Source: an uncultured Parabacteroides sp.
GTDB lineage: Bacteria > Bacteroidota > Bacteroidia > Bacteroidales > Tannerellaceae
Assembly: GCA_900547435.1 (NCBI GenBank)
Contig: URGO01000021.1
Location: 1 to 27,790 of the forward strand
Length of the DNA: 27,790 nucleotides
Reading direction: 5' to 3'
The notes under the pieces are model-generated. The model made no database searches. It worked only from the letters and a program-made list of their open reading frames with translations, and was not told the DNA's origin. Both the position numbers and the translations under genes were made by a program. Positions 7,400 through 16,114 of this stretch are shown piece by piece (the first letter of the stretch is position 1; each line of letters opens with the position of its first letter).

Positions 7400-9258
7400 A
7401 CAAACAAAAATACAAATATGAAAACAGACGTTTTGTCATAGGAAGTGCTGTTATTGCCTTGGTAATTCTGTTTATCATCCGCTTATTCTATCTACAGATT
7501 ATCAACAACGACTATAAACTTCGAGCTGATAGTAATGCCTTTTTGAAACGAACCATTTATCCTTCGCGCGGCATTCTGTATGACCGAAACGATAAGTTAT
7601 TGGTCTATAACCAACCGGCATACGACATTATGCTGATTATGCGCGAAATACAACCCTTTGACACATTGGATTTCTGCAACATTGTAGGCATAACCAAGGA
7701 GCAATTCATTAAACGAATAGCAGATATAAAAAACCGGAGCCTGAATCCGGGTTATTCTTCTTACACGCCACAAGTGTTTATGAACCAGCTATCGGCACAA
7801 GAATGCGGTATGTTGCAAGAAAAGCTATACAAATTTCCCGGATTCTATGTTCAAAACCGTACTATCCGAGAATATCTCTACCCTAATGCGGCCCTGCTTT
7901 TAGGAAATGTAGGAGAAGTAAATAAAAAAGACATTGAGAATGATAGTTATTACGTGGCCGGTGATAATGCCGGACGTACCGGCGTGGAAAGTTCATACGA
8001 GAAGTACCTACGTGGAGAAAAAGGAGTAGAAGTTTTATTACGGGATGCACACGGACGGATCAAAGGACGCTACGAGGAGGGGAAACTGGATGTTGCCCCA
8101 GTATCCGGTAAGAACCTGAAACTTTCGATAGATATTGACTTACAAGCTTACGGGGAAAAGTTGATGCAAAACAAATTGGGCGGAATCGTCATGATTGAAC
8201 CGGAAAGCGGGGAAGTCCTTTGCATGGTCTCCTCACCCACCTACGACCCGAATCTGTTAGTTGGACGTATCCGAGGAAAAAACTACAGCCAATTACAGAA
8301 AGACCTTTTGAAGCCTCTGTTCAACCGTCCTTTGATGGCACAATATCCTCCGGGGTCCACCTTCAAACCGACTCAAGGATTAATCTTCCTGCAAGAAGGA
8401 GTGATCACCCCTGAGACCAAATTCTCTTGTGCGCATGGCTATACATTCCGGGGAGGGAAGCCAGCTTGTCACGGACATCCATCGCCTCTGCCATTGGTCG
8501 GAGCATTGGCTACATCCTGCAATTCTTTTTTTCCGTGGGGACTACATTATATGCTGGACGACCGTTCCCGTTATCCTTCGGTACAGCAGGCTTTCGATGT
8601 GTGGAAAGATTACATGGTCTCGATGGGATACGGATACAAGTTAGGAATTGACTTGCCTGGTGAGAAACGAGGATATATCCCCAATAGCAAAGTCTATGAT
8701 AAGATCTACCGCGGACGCTGGAATTCAAGCACCATTATCTCTATTGCCATCGGGCAAGGGGAAATATTGGCAACTCCGTTGCAAATATGCAACTTAGCGG
8801 CAACTGTTGCCAATCGGGGTTATTACATAACTCCACATGTTGTCAAAGAAATCCAAGATACCCCTTTAGATACCCTCTATACGCAAAGGCATTACACCAA
8901 AGCCGATGTAAAATACTATTCTTACATTGCCGAGGGTATGCGCGGTGCAGTAACCGGAACAGCATACGGAGCAACTTGCCGGGGTGCGAATCTGCCGGAT
9001 ATTGAAGTATGTGGTAAAACGGGTACTGCCGAGAATCCGCATGGGAAAGACCATTCTATTTTTATGGGATTCGCCCCTTACAACAAACCCAAGGTAGCCA
9101 TTGCGGTCTTTGTTGAAAATGCCGGTTTCGGTGCAACATACGCTGTTCCAATCGGACGCCTGATGATTGAAAAGTACTTGCGCGGGAAAATCCTCCCGGA
9201 AAGTCAAGCTATAGAAGATTATATCGTTAACGCTGTTATTTTGCCGAATGCCTTATAG
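7396..9258 (+). CDS. mrdA: Penicillin-binding protein 2, elongation transpeptidase
   Basis: Class B PBP that crosslinks new peptidoglycan in lateral wall growth with the glycosyltransferase RodA. The 620 residues show an N-terminal membrane anchor (about 13-33), the PBP dimerisation/pedestal region (SRGILYDRNDKLLVYNQPAY at 57-76), and the transpeptidase domain. The active-site motifs are STFK with nucleophile Ser321, SCN at 374-376 and KTGT at 541-544. Cys and His residues between the first two motifs (SCAHGY, PACHGHP) resemble the metal-site region known in PBP2. All catalytic motifs are intact, so it should be active and beta-lactam-sensitive. It overlaps mreD by 4 bases and rodA by 11 bases. 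Confidence 0.96.
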   Translation: MNKQKYKYENRRFVIGSAVIALVILFIIRLFYLQIINNDYKLRADSNAFLKRTIYPSRGILYDRNDKLLVYNQPAYDIMLIMREIQPFDTLDFCNIVGITKEQFIKRIADIKNRSLNPGYSSYTPQVFMNQLSAQECGMLQEKLYKFPGFYVQNRTIREYLYPNAALLLGNVGEVNKKDIENDSYYVAGDNAGRTGVESSYEKYLRGEKGVEVLLRDAHGRIKGRYEEGKLDVAPVSGKNLKLSIDIDLQAYGEKLMQNKLGGIVMIEPESGEVLCMVSSPTYDPNLLVGRIRGKNYSQLQKDLLKPLFNRPLMAQYPPGSTFKPTQGLIFLQEGVITPETKFSCAHGYTFRGGKPACHGHPSPLPLVGALATSCNSFFPWGLHYMLDDRSRYPSVQQAFDVWKDYMVSMGYGYKLGIDLPGEKRGYIPNSKVYDKIYRGRWNSSTIISIAIGQGEILATPLQICNLAATVANRGYYITPHVVKEIQDTPLDTLYTQRHYTKADVKYYSYIAEGMRGAVTGTAYGATCRGANLPDIEVCGKTGTAENPHGKDHSIFMGFAPYNKPKVAIAVFVENAGFGATYAVPIGRLMIEKYLRGKILPESQAIEDYIVNAVILPNAL

Positions 9259-10693
9259 TACAAAAAATAATTGGAAATCGACCGACTGGATTACACTCCT
9301 GCTATATATCCTAATGATTACAGCAGGGTGGCTGACTATTTGCGGAGCAAGTTACGAATTTGATATGGCTAAGCTATTCGATCCGTCCGGCCGCCCCGTC
9401 AATCAGTTAATTTGGATAGGCATCTCGCTCATAGCAGCTTGCTGCATTTTAATTATAGAAAGAGATTTCTATGAAGTATTTGCCTATCTGATTTATGGGG
9501 GAATCATACTCCTACTGATTGCTACCATATTTCTGGCACCAGACATCAAAGGCTCACGTTCCTGGCTGGTATTAGGCCCTATCCGGTTGCAACCTGCTGA
9601 ATTTGCCAAATTTGCCACAGCCTTGGCTGTTGCCCGCCTTATGGGGACTTATGGCTTTGTGCTGACTCAGTTCAGAAATTTCATGCTGGTATTAGGGATT
9701 ATCTTCCTGCCGATGATATGCATCCTTCTGCAACAAGAAACCGGGTCAGCATTGGTCTACCTCGCATTTTTCCTGATGTTATACCGCGAAGGTATGTCCG
9801 GATATTTTCTATTGGCAGGAATTTGCGCCGTTATTTTCTTTGTCGTGGGTATGAAGTACGCGGATGTCATAGTGGGAGCAACCACCTTAGGGACTTTCTT
9901 AGTTTCTTTGATTGTCCTTGTCATCACCATTATTTTGGTTTATGTAGAACGGAAAGACAAGCAAACCGTCCGAATTATCACGTATCTATCAACCGGAGCT
10001 TTAACTATCAGCGCAATTGTTTCTTATTTCTTTCCGTTCGATTTGAATATAGTTATCCTCGCTTTATTAGGAGCTATCATCATTTACCTGATCGGGCTTT
10101 CCATCTACCATTGGGTATGGCACTATGTCTTGATTGGCCTCTTCACTCTTGCTTCCATCGGATTTCTATTTTCTGTCAATTATGTATTCAATGATATTTT
10201 GGAACCTCACCAGCAGGTGCGCATTAAAGTTTCATTGGGACTAAAAGATGACCCAAGTGGAGCCGGCTATAACGTCAACCAATCAAAAATCGCCATCGGT
10301 TCCGGAGGACTGACCGGAAAAGGATTCCTGAACGGCACCCAAACAAAATTAAAATATGTACCCGAACAAGACACCGATTTCATCTTCTGTACCATCGGTG
10401 AGGAACAAGGCTTCTTGGGCTCTTCCGCCATATTGATATTGTTCGGAGGCTTTATTCTCCGTTTGATTGTATTGGCAGAACGACAGGATACGACCTTCGC
10501 CCGGGTCTATGGCTATTCGGTCGCATCCATATTCTTCTTCCATTTGGCTATCAACATCGGAATGGTACTGGGGCTAACCCCGGTTATCGGCATACCATTA
10601 CCCTTCTTCAGCTATGGAGGTTCATCCCTTTTAGGCTTTACCATCCTGCTTTTCATCTTCCTGCGCTTAGATGCTTCCCGAAAAGAAAGGTAA
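9248..10693 (+). CDS. rodA: Peptidoglycan glycosyltransferase RodA (SEDS family)
   Basis: Polymerises lipid II into glycan strands as the partner of PBP2 in the elongasome. The polytopic protein begins with TLLLYILMITAGWLTICGAS and contains SRSWLVLGPIRLQPAEFAKF (SEDS loop, positions ~100-119). Near the C-terminus it has GLTPVIGIPLPFFSYGGSS, the strongest SEDS signature, and before it the acidic loop EQDTDFIFCTIGEEQGFLGS. At 481 residues it is about 110 longer than E. coli RodA. The extra length is a hydrophobic insertion around residues 190-310 (extra membrane helices), which I regard as usual for Bacteroidota. It ends the operon; no strong terminator follows directly, though AT-rich palindromes lie 60-230 bases downstream. 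Confidence 0.96.
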   Translation: MPYSTKNNWKSTDWITLLLYILMITAGWLTICGASYEFDMAKLFDPSGRPVNQLIWIGISLIAACCILIIERDFYEVFAYLIYGGIILLLIATIFLAPDIKGSRSWLVLGPIRLQPAEFAKFATALAVARLMGTYGFVLTQFRNFMLVLGIIFLPMICILLQQETGSALVYLAFFLMLYREGMSGYFLLAGICAVIFFVVGMKYADVIVGATTLGTFLVSLIVLVITIILVYVERKDKQTVRIITYLSTGALTISAIVSYFFPFDLNIVILALLGAIIIYLIGLSIYHWVWHYVLIGLFTLASIGFLFSVNYVFNDILEPHQQVRIKVSLGLKDDPSGAGYNVNQSKIAIGSGGLTGKGFLNGTQTKLKYVPEQDTDFIFCTIGEEQGFLGSSAILILFGGFILRLIVLAERQDTTFARVYGYSVASIFFFHLAINIGMVLGLTPVIGIPLPFFSYGGSSLLGFTILLFIFLRLDASRKER

Positions 10694-10901
10694 AATTTTT
10701 TCATATCTAAAAGTCCTTACCGGCATTTAAACCCAGCATTTTCATGTTTGTATTTTTTAATATTAAAAACATAAAAACATCTTCTCTTATTCTACACAAG
10801 AATTAATCAATTTATTAGCTATAGCGGTTATATTTTGATAAATCGCAACTAACAATCTATATTAAATTTCACTTTAACATTTTATCCATCAAAAAAGATA
10901 C

Positions 10902-11084
10902 ATCTCTTAATAAGAGATGTATTATTTGTTTGCAAAAATAAATAATTATATAGAAAAACAATAGTTTTTCATTGAAAAATATAACATTTTGCTTGAAAAA
11001 TTTTTCGTATCGGGTTGTTTTTGGTAGTTTGAATCGTATTTAACTTATTGATACATAATAAAAAGTCATCTCTTATTAAGAGAT
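10902..11084. repeat. Inverted 17-bp repeats flanking a putative invertible promoter segment
   Basis: ATCTCTTAATAAGAGAT at 10902-10918 recurs as its exact reverse complement at 11068-11084, with 149 bp between. The match extends one base further (G after the first copy, C before the second). Each copy is itself an 8-1-8 palindrome; the first extends to 12-bp arms (10898-10922). Repeat length, spacing, position upstream of a susC gene and an internal outward-facing promoter fit the phase-variable promoters known in Bacteroides. No invertase gene is present in the window. Because the sites are palindromic, inverted and direct arrangement differ only by the central base and one flanking base. 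A pair of operators for a dimeric repressor is therefore the main alternative. Confidence 0.55.
10933..10961 (-). promoter_or_regulatory. Minus-strand promoter inside the inverted repeats, facing away from susC
   Basis: On the minus strand, TATTTTTG (10940-10933) matches TAnnTTTG perfectly and is followed by C. A TTG (10961-10959) lies 18 bases upstream, close to the Bacteroidota -33 position. As oriented it would transcribe toward the rodA 3' end, where no minus-strand gene exists. Inverting the segment between the repeats would place the box at about 11046-11053 on the plus strand, with transcription starting near 11060, about 65 bases before the susC ATG. No comparably good plus-strand promoter is seen in the spacer. 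Confidence 0.5.
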
Positions 11085-11124
11085 AAACTAAAAACACAAT
11101 TAATAACTCTAAAAAAAGAGCAAG

Positions 11125-14100
11125 ATGAAAGTAAAATTACTAATGGTATTAGCTTGCTTTTTCCTCAGTGTAGGATTAGCTTTAGCTCAGACCTCTACCG
11201 TTACTGGAATAGTTCTTTCAGAAGAAGACGGAGAGCCTGTTATTGGGGCATCGGTACTGGTACAAGGTACTACTATCGGTACGATTACGGATATGGACGG
11301 GAAATTTACAATTCCTGACGTGCCTGCATCCGGTAAAAACTTGATGGTTTCATACGTAGGGATGAAAACTGAATTAGTTGCAATTACATCAGGTTCAATT
11401 CGAATTGTCTTAAAATCGGATTCGCAAGCATTGGATGAGGTAGTTGTTACAGCTCAAGGATTAACCCGTAAGGAAAAATCAATCGGTTATTCCACACAGG
11501 AGGTATCAGCAGAAGACTTAACAGTTACCCGCCAGACCGACTTAGGTAACGCAATGGCAGGAAAGATTGCTGGCGCACGATTCTTCGGTAGGTCAGGCGC
11601 CACGTTTGATGCCGGAAAAATCGTATTACGCGGTTCTTCAGACTTTACTTCACCGGAAGGTTCAGAACCCATTTACGTTATTGATGGAACGATTGCCGAC
11701 AAAAATTCCATCAACATGGACGATGTGGAAAGCATCAATGTCCTGAAAGGAGCTGCAGCTACAGCACTATATGGCTCACAAGGCGGAAATGGTGCAGTAA
11801 TCATTACAACAAAGTCTTCGAACGATGAAAACGGAAAGGGGCACATCGAGGTAAGCCATACTCTCACTATTGATAAATATTACAACCATTTCAATTTGCA
11901 GAAGATGTATGGAGGTGGTAGCTATGGTGCCGATGCAGAATATTATGCACAAGACTATATCAACCAATATGGCAATGTTGACGTAATGAGTCCACAATTT
12001 TTATACGGAACACTTAATAATATGCAGAATGCCGATGGTTCTTTCTATTTGGACTATGGTTCAGATGAAAGTTGGGGCGCACGTTTTGATGAAAATGTCA
12101 TGATGGCAAATGCCAATTACTTCGACCCGACCAGCTCTCAATATCAGCAGGCACAACCTTTCGTTCATCGACTGAACTTAGGAGACTTGTTCCAAACCGC
12201 TTTGGCCAACACAACAAATATCTCTTTCTCAAAGAGTGCTAAAGACATCAGCACCCGCATATCATTCACAAATAGCCAACGCGATGGTATCCAGCAGAAT
12301 TCTGACGCTGTACGTCGGTTCTTAAGTGCCAAAATGATGTACAAACCAGCCTCTTGGCTGAATGTATCCTTGGATTACAAATATACTTACCGCCGCGATC
12401 ACAATGGAGCCACTGAAGGATATGGCACACAGGGTAACGTATTCTATGACTTCGTACAATGGGGGCATACGGAAGTCAACCTGAATGACTTCAAGGATTA
12501 CAGACGCCCGGACGGAAGTTGGAGAACATGGAATATCATTTCTCCTACCAACTTATCTGCAAATTTCCATGACAACCCGTATGCAACGATGGACAACATC
12601 AACCATTATACAACAGACCGCTTCAATGTATTTACAGCAGATGTTGAAGCTTCTTTGCCGTGGAATTTGAAATTAGGTATGCGTGTGATGGGTAACTTCC
12701 AGAACCGGAATGACGAAGAAGAACGTAGCGAAGGGTCGATCAACTGGACTTCTTACTACGGCGAAGAGCAGTACCATCGGAGCGACCTGACCTTACAGGG
12801 ACGTTTAACATGGAGCGACCTGTTTATCAATGATCGTTTGACCGTAGATGCAGCCGCATTTCTTGAGCAACGCCAGAATCATTATGGAATGCTTCACGCT
12901 AACACAAGTGATGGTTTGATTATGGACAATTACTTCAATTTAGCTGCATCCAATGGATATGTATCTGCATTGAATGAAGAACAGCATTACAAGACCCAGA
13001 GTGTATTTGCTACTGCTACAATAGGCTTCGATGACACATACTTCCTTGACGGTTCTATCCGCAACGACTGGGATTCACGTTTGCCGGATTCAGAGAACCA
13101 CTACCTCTATGGAGGTCTTTCTGCCAGTGTGATGCTGAATCAATTCATCCAAGATAAAGCACCTTGGCTGAACTACTGGAAAATACGAGGATCGTTGGCA
13201 CAAGTAGGTTCAACTCTGGATGTGTACAGAACTATCATGCAGTATCAGTACACAAATAGTGATAATGCCAACTACAAGTACAATTCATTAACTTCGCTAT
13301 ACCCAAGTTCGACACAATTGAATCAGAATATCAAGCCTACCATCTCCACTTCGTACGAAGTTGGTACAGAAGTCCGGGCATTGAATAACCGAGCATGGGC
13401 AGATATTAACTTTTATCGTCGCGACACGAAAAACCAGATTCTGAACATGACGGTAGCACCACAATCCGGATATTCTTCTCGTCAGTTGAATTCCGGTCTG
13501 GTACGTAATCAAGGTGTAGAATTAAGCTTCGGTGCGACACCGGTTATGACAAAAGATTTCCAATGGGACATCAGTGCCAACTTTGCGAAGAACGACAACA
13601 AATTAGTTCGCTTGAACGAGAATATCAAGAGCTATATGCTGGAAGGAAATAGCTTCTACTACTATTGGTATTACAAAGCAGAAGAAGGAAAGCCGTTAGG
13701 TGTATTGACTACAATGGCGCGTTGGGCACGCAACGATAACGGACAATTAATTCTAAGCCCGACTACTTCGACATCTTGGGGCGGCGGATATGCTCCAACC
13801 TATGAGTTTAATGAGGAAAAAGAGGTTGCTAATTATCAGCCTGATTGGACAGGAGGTTTCTCGACCAACTTCCGTTTCAAGAACCTGAGTGTAGCAGCCA
13901 ACTTCGACTTCATGATCGGCGGTCACATGGTATCATGGACAAATCTATGGGGTGTAGCTTCCGGTATGTTGGAAGAAACGACTCAATTGAATGACAACGG
14001 CGTAAATGAGCGTGAACCGATTATCAACGGTGGAGGTGTAAAAGTAGAAGGAGTAGACGAACAAGGAAATCCGGTTTCTTGCTATATGAACGCTTATACT

Positions 14101-14385
14101 TATTATCATTACAAAGCTTACTACGATCTTGATGCTTGGGTATTTAGTCGTTCTTATTTAAAGATGCGTGAACTTTCAGTGACGTATGATTTCCCAAAAT
14201 CGCTTTTGGCCAAAGCAAACATCGGCTTGACCAGTGCCAGCCTCTCATTTGTAGCCAGCAATCCTTGGCTAATTTACTCGGCTTGTCCGAACGTAGATCC
14301 ATCTGAAACAGGTGATGAATGGTTGGAGGGCGGACAGGCTGCTTCTACGCGCTCTTTTGGTTTCACAGTTAAATTAGGTTTCTAA
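11125..14385 (+). CDS. SusC/RagA-type TonB-dependent outer-membrane transporter
   Basis: Outer-membrane beta-barrel importer energised by TonB; its partner is the SusD-like lipoprotein directly downstream. The 1086 residues comprise a signal peptide (about 1-21, ending LALAQ), a carboxypeptidase-regulatory-like beta-sandwich (about 25-100: TGIVLSEEDGEPVIGASVLV, GTTIGTITDMDGKFTI), the TonB-box region ALDEVVVTAQG, a plug (about 115-235, with PIYVIDGTIADKNSINMDDV and VLKGAAATALYGSQGGNGAV), and a barrel ending in Phe (FTVKLGF). The N-terminal STN signalling domain is absent, and no ECF sigma/anti-sigma pair is adjacent, so sigma-type autoregulation is not expected. An apparent invertible promoter lies upstream. 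No glycosidase, sulfatase or peptidase gene sits beside it, so the substrate is unknown. Confidence 0.95.
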   Translation: MKVKLLMVLACFFLSVGLALAQTSTVTGIVLSEEDGEPVIGASVLVQGTTIGTITDMDGKFTIPDVPASGKNLMVSYVGMKTELVAITSGSIRIVLKSDSQALDEVVVTAQGLTRKEKSIGYSTQEVSAEDLTVTRQTDLGNAMAGKIAGARFFGRSGATFDAGKIVLRGSSDFTSPEGSEPIYVIDGTIADKNSINMDDVESINVLKGAAATALYGSQGGNGAVIITTKSSNDENGKGHIEVSHTLTIDKYYNHFNLQKMYGGGSYGADAEYYAQDYINQYGNVDVMSPQFLYGTLNNMQNADGSFYLDYGSDESWGARFDENVMMANANYFDPTSSQYQQAQPFVHRLNLGDLFQTALANTTNISFSKSAKDISTRISFTNSQRDGIQQNSDAVRRFLSAKMMYKPASWLNVSLDYKYTYRRDHNGATEGYGTQGNVFYDFVQWGHTEVNLNDFKDYRRPDGSWRTWNIISPTNLSANFHDNPYATMDNINHYTTDRFNVFTADVEASLPWNLKLGMRVMGNFQNRNDEEERSEGSINWTSYYGEEQYHRSDLTLQGRLTWSDLFINDRLTVDAAAFLEQRQNHYGMLHANTSDGLIMDNYFNLAASNGYVSALNEEQHYKTQSVFATATIGFDDTYFLDGSIRNDWDSRLPDSENHYLYGGLSASVMLNQFIQDKAPWLNYWKIRGSLAQVGSTLDVYRTIMQYQYTNSDNANYKYNSLTSLYPSSTQLNQNIKPTISTSYEVGTEVRALNNRAWADINFYRRDTKNQILNMTVAPQSGYSSRQLNSGLVRNQGVELSFGATPVMTKDFQWDISANFAKNDNKLVRLNENIKSYMLEGNSFYYYWYYKAEEGKPLGVLTTMARWARNDNGQLILSPTTSTSWGGGYAPTYEFNEEKEVANYQPDWTGGFSTNFRFKNLSVAANFDFMIGGHMVSWTNLWGVASGMLEETTQLNDNGVNEREPIINGGGVKVEGVDEQGNPVSCYMNAYTYYHYKAYYDLDAWVFSRSYLKMRELSVTYDFPKSLLAKANIGLTSASLSFVASNPWLIYSACPNVDPSETGDEWLEGGQAASTRSFGFTVKLGF

Positions 14386-14414
14386 TCCCATAAAATGAAT
14401 AAGGAGACAATACA

Positions 14415-15959
14415 ATGAATTATAAGAAAATAATAGCAATTGCATCTGCGGCTTTTCTGACATTGACAACCAGTTGCGGGGATTTTGACGATATAAACGT
14501 CAATCCCAACCAGCCAAACGATGCTTATACGTCCATGATGTTCACCTACTCCGCACGTTATGTGCGCAACTTCACGATGAATAGTTACGAATATGACCCC
14601 TGGATGCAATTAAGAACAGGCTATCTGTCGGAAGTCAAGAACAATCAGTTCGGTTCTTTTACAACAACTACCACGTTCGGTACAGGTACCTATTACACCT
14701 CAGTCATCAAAAATATGAACACCATCATTGAGATGAACGAGGATCCGGAAACAATGAACGAATCCTACGTTACGGAATTCGGGAGCAGTGAAAATCAGAT
14801 TGCTACAGCAAAAACGTTGAGAGCCTTCTTCTTCATGATGCTTACAGACATCCTTGGCCCGATACCCTACTCGGAAGCTTTCAAAGGGGAAAGCGATGAT
14901 ATTTGGGAACCAAAGTTTGACTCGCAAGAGGAAATTTATGCAGCTCTCGATGAAGATTTACGCGATGCATACAACCGTTTTGACGAATCCGGATCACTGA
15001 GTAGTGCAGATATATTATATAATGGCAATATTTCCAGATGGAAGAAGTTTAATGCAACGTTGCGTATGATGATGGCAATTAAGCTGGCAGATGCAGACCC
15101 GACGAATGGTCAGTCCCGATTTGCACAAGCCTACAACGATGGTGGCATCACAGAGGTAGCTGATGGTTTTCATTACACTTTTGACAGTAATAGCGAGGCC
15201 TATGCATGGATGTACTACGTTGGTAACATGAATTATTCCGGAGCAGGCTTGGGCTTTGCACCAAACAAAGTTATCGTAGATGCTCTAAAAGAGTATCAGG
15301 ACCCTCGTATGTTCTCTTATTTTACGTTAGATGGTTATATGGGGACTGTGGAAGGAGATCCTACCGACTTTAACGCTTATGTTGGAGTTCCATTAGGATT
15401 GGCTACAAACGGAGAAGTGACTGCTGCGGCTCAAGGCTGTTGTAGCGTTGCTGCCAGTTATTGCGAACCACAAGCCACTTATGGTGTCATCACAGCAGCA
15501 CGTTCCTTGCTTGTTCAGGCAGAGGCTGCAGAGCGCGGTTGGATCAATGCTGATCCGAAGCAGTTGTATGAAGCCGGAATTCGTGCATCTTTCGATTTTC
15601 AAGCGACTTACCATACAGCCGTTGATGGTGTAGATGAATATATTGCATCTGAAAAAGTAGCCCTGTCGGATAATCCACAAACAGCTATCGAACAGATTGC
15701 TACGCAGCGTTTCTTAGCTGGATTCATGACGTGTGGTGTAGAGAGCTGGTCAGATTGGCGTCGTTTCAATATTCCGACATTACCTATCTACCAAGGGCAT
15801 ATAGATAATGGTGTAGAGGTTTATCCATATCGACTTACTTATGCAAATACCGATATACAATATAATGAGCGCAACGCAACAGAAGCGATCAACACTTATT
15901 TGAACGGTAGTGACGATATGTGGCAGCGCGTTTGGTGGGACGTAGCTGACAATTTGTAA
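14415..15959 (+). CDS. SusD-like_2 surface lipoprotein, partner of the SusC-like transporter
   Basis: Outer-membrane lipoprotein expected to act as a lid that captures ligand for the SusC-like barrel. The signal peptide ends in the lipobox LTTSC with Cys21, followed by GDFDDINVNPNQPN, a start typical of the SusD-like_2 group (PF12771-type) rather than classical starch-binding SusD. Helical TPR-like regions follow (for example TAKTLRAFFFMMLTDILGPI and RSLLVQAEAAERGW), as does the C-terminal YPYRLTYANTDIQYNERNAT, a pattern seen in this group. The length of 514 residues is normal. It starts 29 bases after susC, so the two are co-transcribed, and a strong terminator follows. The substrate is unknown; this subgroup is not tied to one nutrient class. 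Confidence 0.93.
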   Translation: MNYKKIIAIASAAFLTLTTSCGDFDDINVNPNQPNDAYTSMMFTYSARYVRNFTMNSYEYDPWMQLRTGYLSEVKNNQFGSFTTTTTFGTGTYYTSVIKNMNTIIEMNEDPETMNESYVTEFGSSENQIATAKTLRAFFFMMLTDILGPIPYSEAFKGESDDIWEPKFDSQEEIYAALDEDLRDAYNRFDESGSLSSADILYNGNISRWKKFNATLRMMMAIKLADADPTNGQSRFAQAYNDGGITEVADGFHYTFDSNSEAYAWMYYVGNMNYSGAGLGFAPNKVIVDALKEYQDPRMFSYFTLDGYMGTVEGDPTDFNAYVGVPLGLATNGEVTAAAQGCCSVAASYCEPQATYGVITAARSLLVQAEAAERGWINADPKQLYEAGIRASFDFQATYHTAVDGVDEYIASEKVALSDNPQTAIEQIATQRFLAGFMTCGVESWSDWRRFNIPTLPIYQGHIDNGVEVYPYRLTYANTDIQYNERNATEAINTYLNGSDDMWQRVWWDVADNL

Positions 15960-16005
15960 ACCTTTTCAGGCTAACTTAAATCGATACTGTATTAAAAGCT
16001 ACATG

Positions 16006-16055
16006 AATGCAGTCTGTTAGAGTTCACTCTACACAGACTGCATTTTCTATTTTTC
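16006..16055 (+). terminator. Rho-independent terminator of the susC-susD unit
   Basis: AATGCAGTCTGT (16006-16017) pairs perfectly with ACAGACTGCATT (16033-16044), and TAGAGT/ACTCTA extends the stem inside past one bulged C. A T-rich tail (TTTTCTATTTTT) follows. It lies 47 bases after the susD stop and separates this unit from the convergent gene cluster. Confidence 0.85.
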
Positions 16056-16070
16056 CTGACTTCGTCAATG

Positions 16071-16092
16071 CGTACCCCAAAATCAGGGTACG
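16071..16092 (-). terminator. Possible hairpin terminator of the minus-strand cluster
   Basis: CGTACCC (16071-16077) pairs with GGGTACG (16086-16092) around an 8-base loop, 23 bases past the end of the beta-propeller gene. A clear U-tract is missing on the minus strand, so termination there is uncertain. Confidence 0.35.
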
Positions 16093-16114
16093 TAAAACTA
16101 CAAAATAAGGACAC

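Larger units (their letters stand above)
10694..11124. other. 431-bp AT-rich non-coding spacer upstream of susC
   Basis: No plausible gene is seen on either strand. The left part contains an AT-only 16-base palindrome (TTTTTAATATTAAAAA, 10754-10769) that might weakly end rodA transcription. The right part contains two 17-bp palindromes with a minus-strand promoter between them, annotated separately. The leader just before the susC ATG is A-rich. Confidence 0.7.

Noticed and set aside
10829..10837. TATATTTTG as a plus-strand susC promoter
   Set aside because: The spacing between TA and TTTG is one base off consensus, no -33 TTG is present, and it lies ~290 bases before the susC ATG.
10898..10922. 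12-bp-arm palindrome as the rodA terminator
   Set aside because: It lies ~205 bases after rodA, is AT-rich with a one-base centre, and its core recurs inverted near susC. A role in inversion or regulation explains both copies better, although weak termination cannot be excluded.
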